This document shows, piece by piece, positions 32,852-34,128 of a stretch of 34,128 nucleotides of DNA (position 1 is the first letter of the stretch; every line of letters begins with the position of its first letter). The translations under genes were made by a program, and so were the position numbers. A model generated the notes under the pieces. It worked only from the letters and a program-made list of their open reading frames with translations, was not told the origin of the DNA and did no database searches. Origin of the DNA: Moorena sp. SIO3H5 (lineage in GTDB: Bacteria; Cyanobacteriota; Cyanobacteriia; Cyanobacteriales; Coleofasciculaceae); the NCBI RefSeq assembly GCF_010692395.1, contig NZ_JAAHHS010000044.1:1-34128 (forward strand), written 5' to 3'.

Positions 32852-34128
32852 TTACAACCAATTCCCTACCATTAGATAAGGAGCCCAGTAATAAGGATGG
32901 TCATAGTTTGGGTCTTGTAAAATTGATTTTTGGGCGCGATTGAGGGCTTCAGCTTTTGAGATTGATTTGTCAGTAAGTTCCTGGTAAAACCGATTCATTA
33001 ACACAGCTGTGACTTCATCATTGACCGCCCACATAGTAGCAAGGGTGCTACGTGCTCCTGCTTCTATGGCTACACCAGCTATACCCAGAGCTGCTCTGTT
33101 GTCCCCAGTTGCTGTTTCGCATGCACTCAGCACCAGTAATTCGATGGGAGTGGGTTGCCGTAGGTCTGTGGTTTGCAGTAAGTCCTTCAACTCAGTAACA
33201 TTTATCTTACTATCCCAGGTCAGAATGAACGTCTTCTCAGGTTCAGAGCTAAATTTACCATGGGAGGCGATGTGTACTACTGGGAAAGGATCTGCTTCAA
33301 CAGAATTTTCAAAGTTGGTTTCAGTAAAGTCCTGATTGAGGAGGATTTCACTAGGAACTTGAGCCTTAATTTTCTCTAGCTCTACTTCTACAAATGGCAA
33401 AGAATTATATCCCTGACGGGATTCAGATAACCCAGCCGTTAGCACTCTGATATCTTCCCTGACTAAGCGCTGGGGATTCATTAAATCTAGTCCAGGAGTT
33501 AGCGCTATACTATACTTCTCGACTAAATACTGATTACCGTCGTGGAGTGCTGCCATGGGAATATTGCGCAAGGCTCCATCAAGCACAAATACTAGGGTGT
33601 CTACTTGAGAGTTAGCTAAATCCTTCTCAATGGGTCGGATTATCCAATCGTATACCTGCTGCGACATTCCTAAAGATGCCCGTCGATGAACCTGGGGTAA
33701 GATTTCACGCAGCTCTTCGAGTGTAGATTCAATTTGGTTTTGGGGAAGCTCTGTTCTATAGTGAAGCAGTTGTTGTTGGGGTAAGCGGATAATTATATCC
33801 ACGCTTTCTGGCAGTATAATCGGATAAATTAATGCTGCTTTGGTATCAGCTTGGTCAATGACTTGATCAACGACTACAGGAGTAGCATTTAAGCAGGCTG
33901 AGCGAAAATAGTTATCTAGTTCGGCTAACTGTAGGGATTCAATGATCCCACGCGCTTTTTCTAAGTTGTCGGGATTGGAATTTCTGCTATCTGATTGCAG
34001 CAGTAATTGCACGAATTCTCGATAAACTGGCTCGACACTCTCTCGAAAGGTAAACCTTACCTGTTGGTTAACAGCTACTAGGTCACTACGTATAGACTTG
34101 AGAGTATTAACTGCTTCGGTGAGATCGC
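32852..34128 (-). CDS. CHAT-domain caspase-like protease, N-terminus beyond the window
   Basis: The frame stays open to the right edge, so this is the C-terminal part of a longer gene. Beyond the first possible start (34012) it reads TEAVNTLKSIRSDLVAVNQQ and FRESVEPVYREF, the linker that in this family follows TPR repeats; the missing part therefore probably holds TPRs. The CHAT domain has YDWIIRPIEKDL, FVLDGALRNIPMAALHDG, catalytic His at 33260-33262 (HIASHGKF) and catalytic Cys at 33119-33121 (VLSACETA), then AGARSTLATMWAVND and the ending HPYYWAPYLMVGNWL. It is the classic TPR-CHAT type and more standard than its convergent neighbour at 31172. Confidence 0.92.
   Translation of the reverse strand, partial: DLTEAVNTLKSIRSDLVAVNQQVRFTFRESVEPVYREFVQLLLQSDSRNSNPDNLEKARGIIESLQLAELDNYFRSACLNATPVVVDQVIDQADTKAALIYPIILPESVDIIIRLPQQQLLHYRTELPQNQIESTLEELREILPQVHRRASLGMSQQVYDWIIRPIEKDLANSQVDTLVFVLDGALRNIPMAALHDGNQYLVEKYSIALTPGLDLMNPQRLVREDIRVLTAGLSESRQGYNSLPFVEVELEKIKAQVPSEILLNQDFTETNFENSVEADPFPVVHIASHGKFSSEPEKTFILTWDSKINVTELKDLLQTTDLRQPTPIELLVLSACETATGDNRAALGIAGVAIEAGARSTLATMWAVNDEVTAVLMNRFYQELTDKSISKAEALNRAQKSILQDPNYDHPYYWAPYLMVGNWL

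Noticed and set aside
31172..34128. CHAT genes as part of a gRAMP/Craspase-type CRISPR system
   Set aside because: No Cas7-11-like gene, no CRISPR array and no other cas gene in the window; TPR-CHAT genes are common in cyanobacteria without CRISPR.

Overview
The window looks like chromosome from a large filamentous, repeat-rich cyanobacterium. Four things point that way: HIP1 octamers (GCGATCGC) scattered through many genes; a chlorophyll gene (chlI); a ferredoxin-type nitrate assimilation set (nirA, nrtP, narB) with NtcA-type promoters; and several CHAT/CHASE2/DUF1822/DUF928 genes. The repeats (heptad arrays, and GC-rich palindromes carrying the core GGCCACGCTACGCGAACG) remind me of Moorena/Lyngbya-type genomes. 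That genus-level guess comes from recall, not from a search.

Layout. 1-1553: heptad repeat array, then rfbD and rfbC (dTDP-rhamnose synthesis) on the minus strand. 2051-2812: a lipoprotein-type esterase on the minus strand. 2931-9101: a four-gene plus-strand cassette, made of a sigma-70-region-4-like HTH protein, a DUF1822 protein, a membrane protein joining a CHAT caspase-like protease to a CHASE2 sensor, and a secreted DUF928-like protein. 9673-10617: a tiny secreted-peptide candidate and a Uma2-type gene broken by a 52-bp palindromic element. 10700-13802: GH10 xylanase, dprA and tsaB on the minus strand. 13835-18069: a valine-pyruvate-type aminotransferase, a PAS histidine kinase and a response-regulator/kinase hybrid. 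18363-26383: nirA, an orphan NrtA-like lipoprotein, nrtP and narB. 26424-28810: a small membrane protein candidate, a DUF429 protein and chlI. 29306-30223: a spondin-domain PEP-CTERM protein. 31172-34128: two convergent CHAT proteases, the second running off the right edge.

How the genes work together. The nitrate block is the clearest pathway: NrtP imports nitrate, NarB reduces it to nitrite with ferredoxin, and NirA reduces nitrite to ammonium. nirA and nrtP each carry a perfect GTA-N8-TAC NtcA box within a matching sequence context, and nirA also has a TGCA-N5-TGCA element like those bound by NtcB. The NrtA-like protein has no ABC permease or ATPase nearby, so it may be a receptor or an orphan.

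The best candidate for an undescribed system is the 2931-9101 cassette. It combines a DNA-binding sigma-like protein, a DUF1822 protein, a membrane protease whose extracytoplasmic CHASE2 domain could control its cytoplasmic CHAT domain, and a secreted partner. Two further CHAT proteases lie about 22 kb away. No substrate or phenotype can be read from the sequence.

A second theme is repeat invasion of genes. GC-rich palindromes sit in frame in the CHASE2 domain (apparently inside HIP1 sites), one destroys the Uma2 gene, and repeat arrays supply or abut the stop codons of rfbD, tsaB and the esterase.
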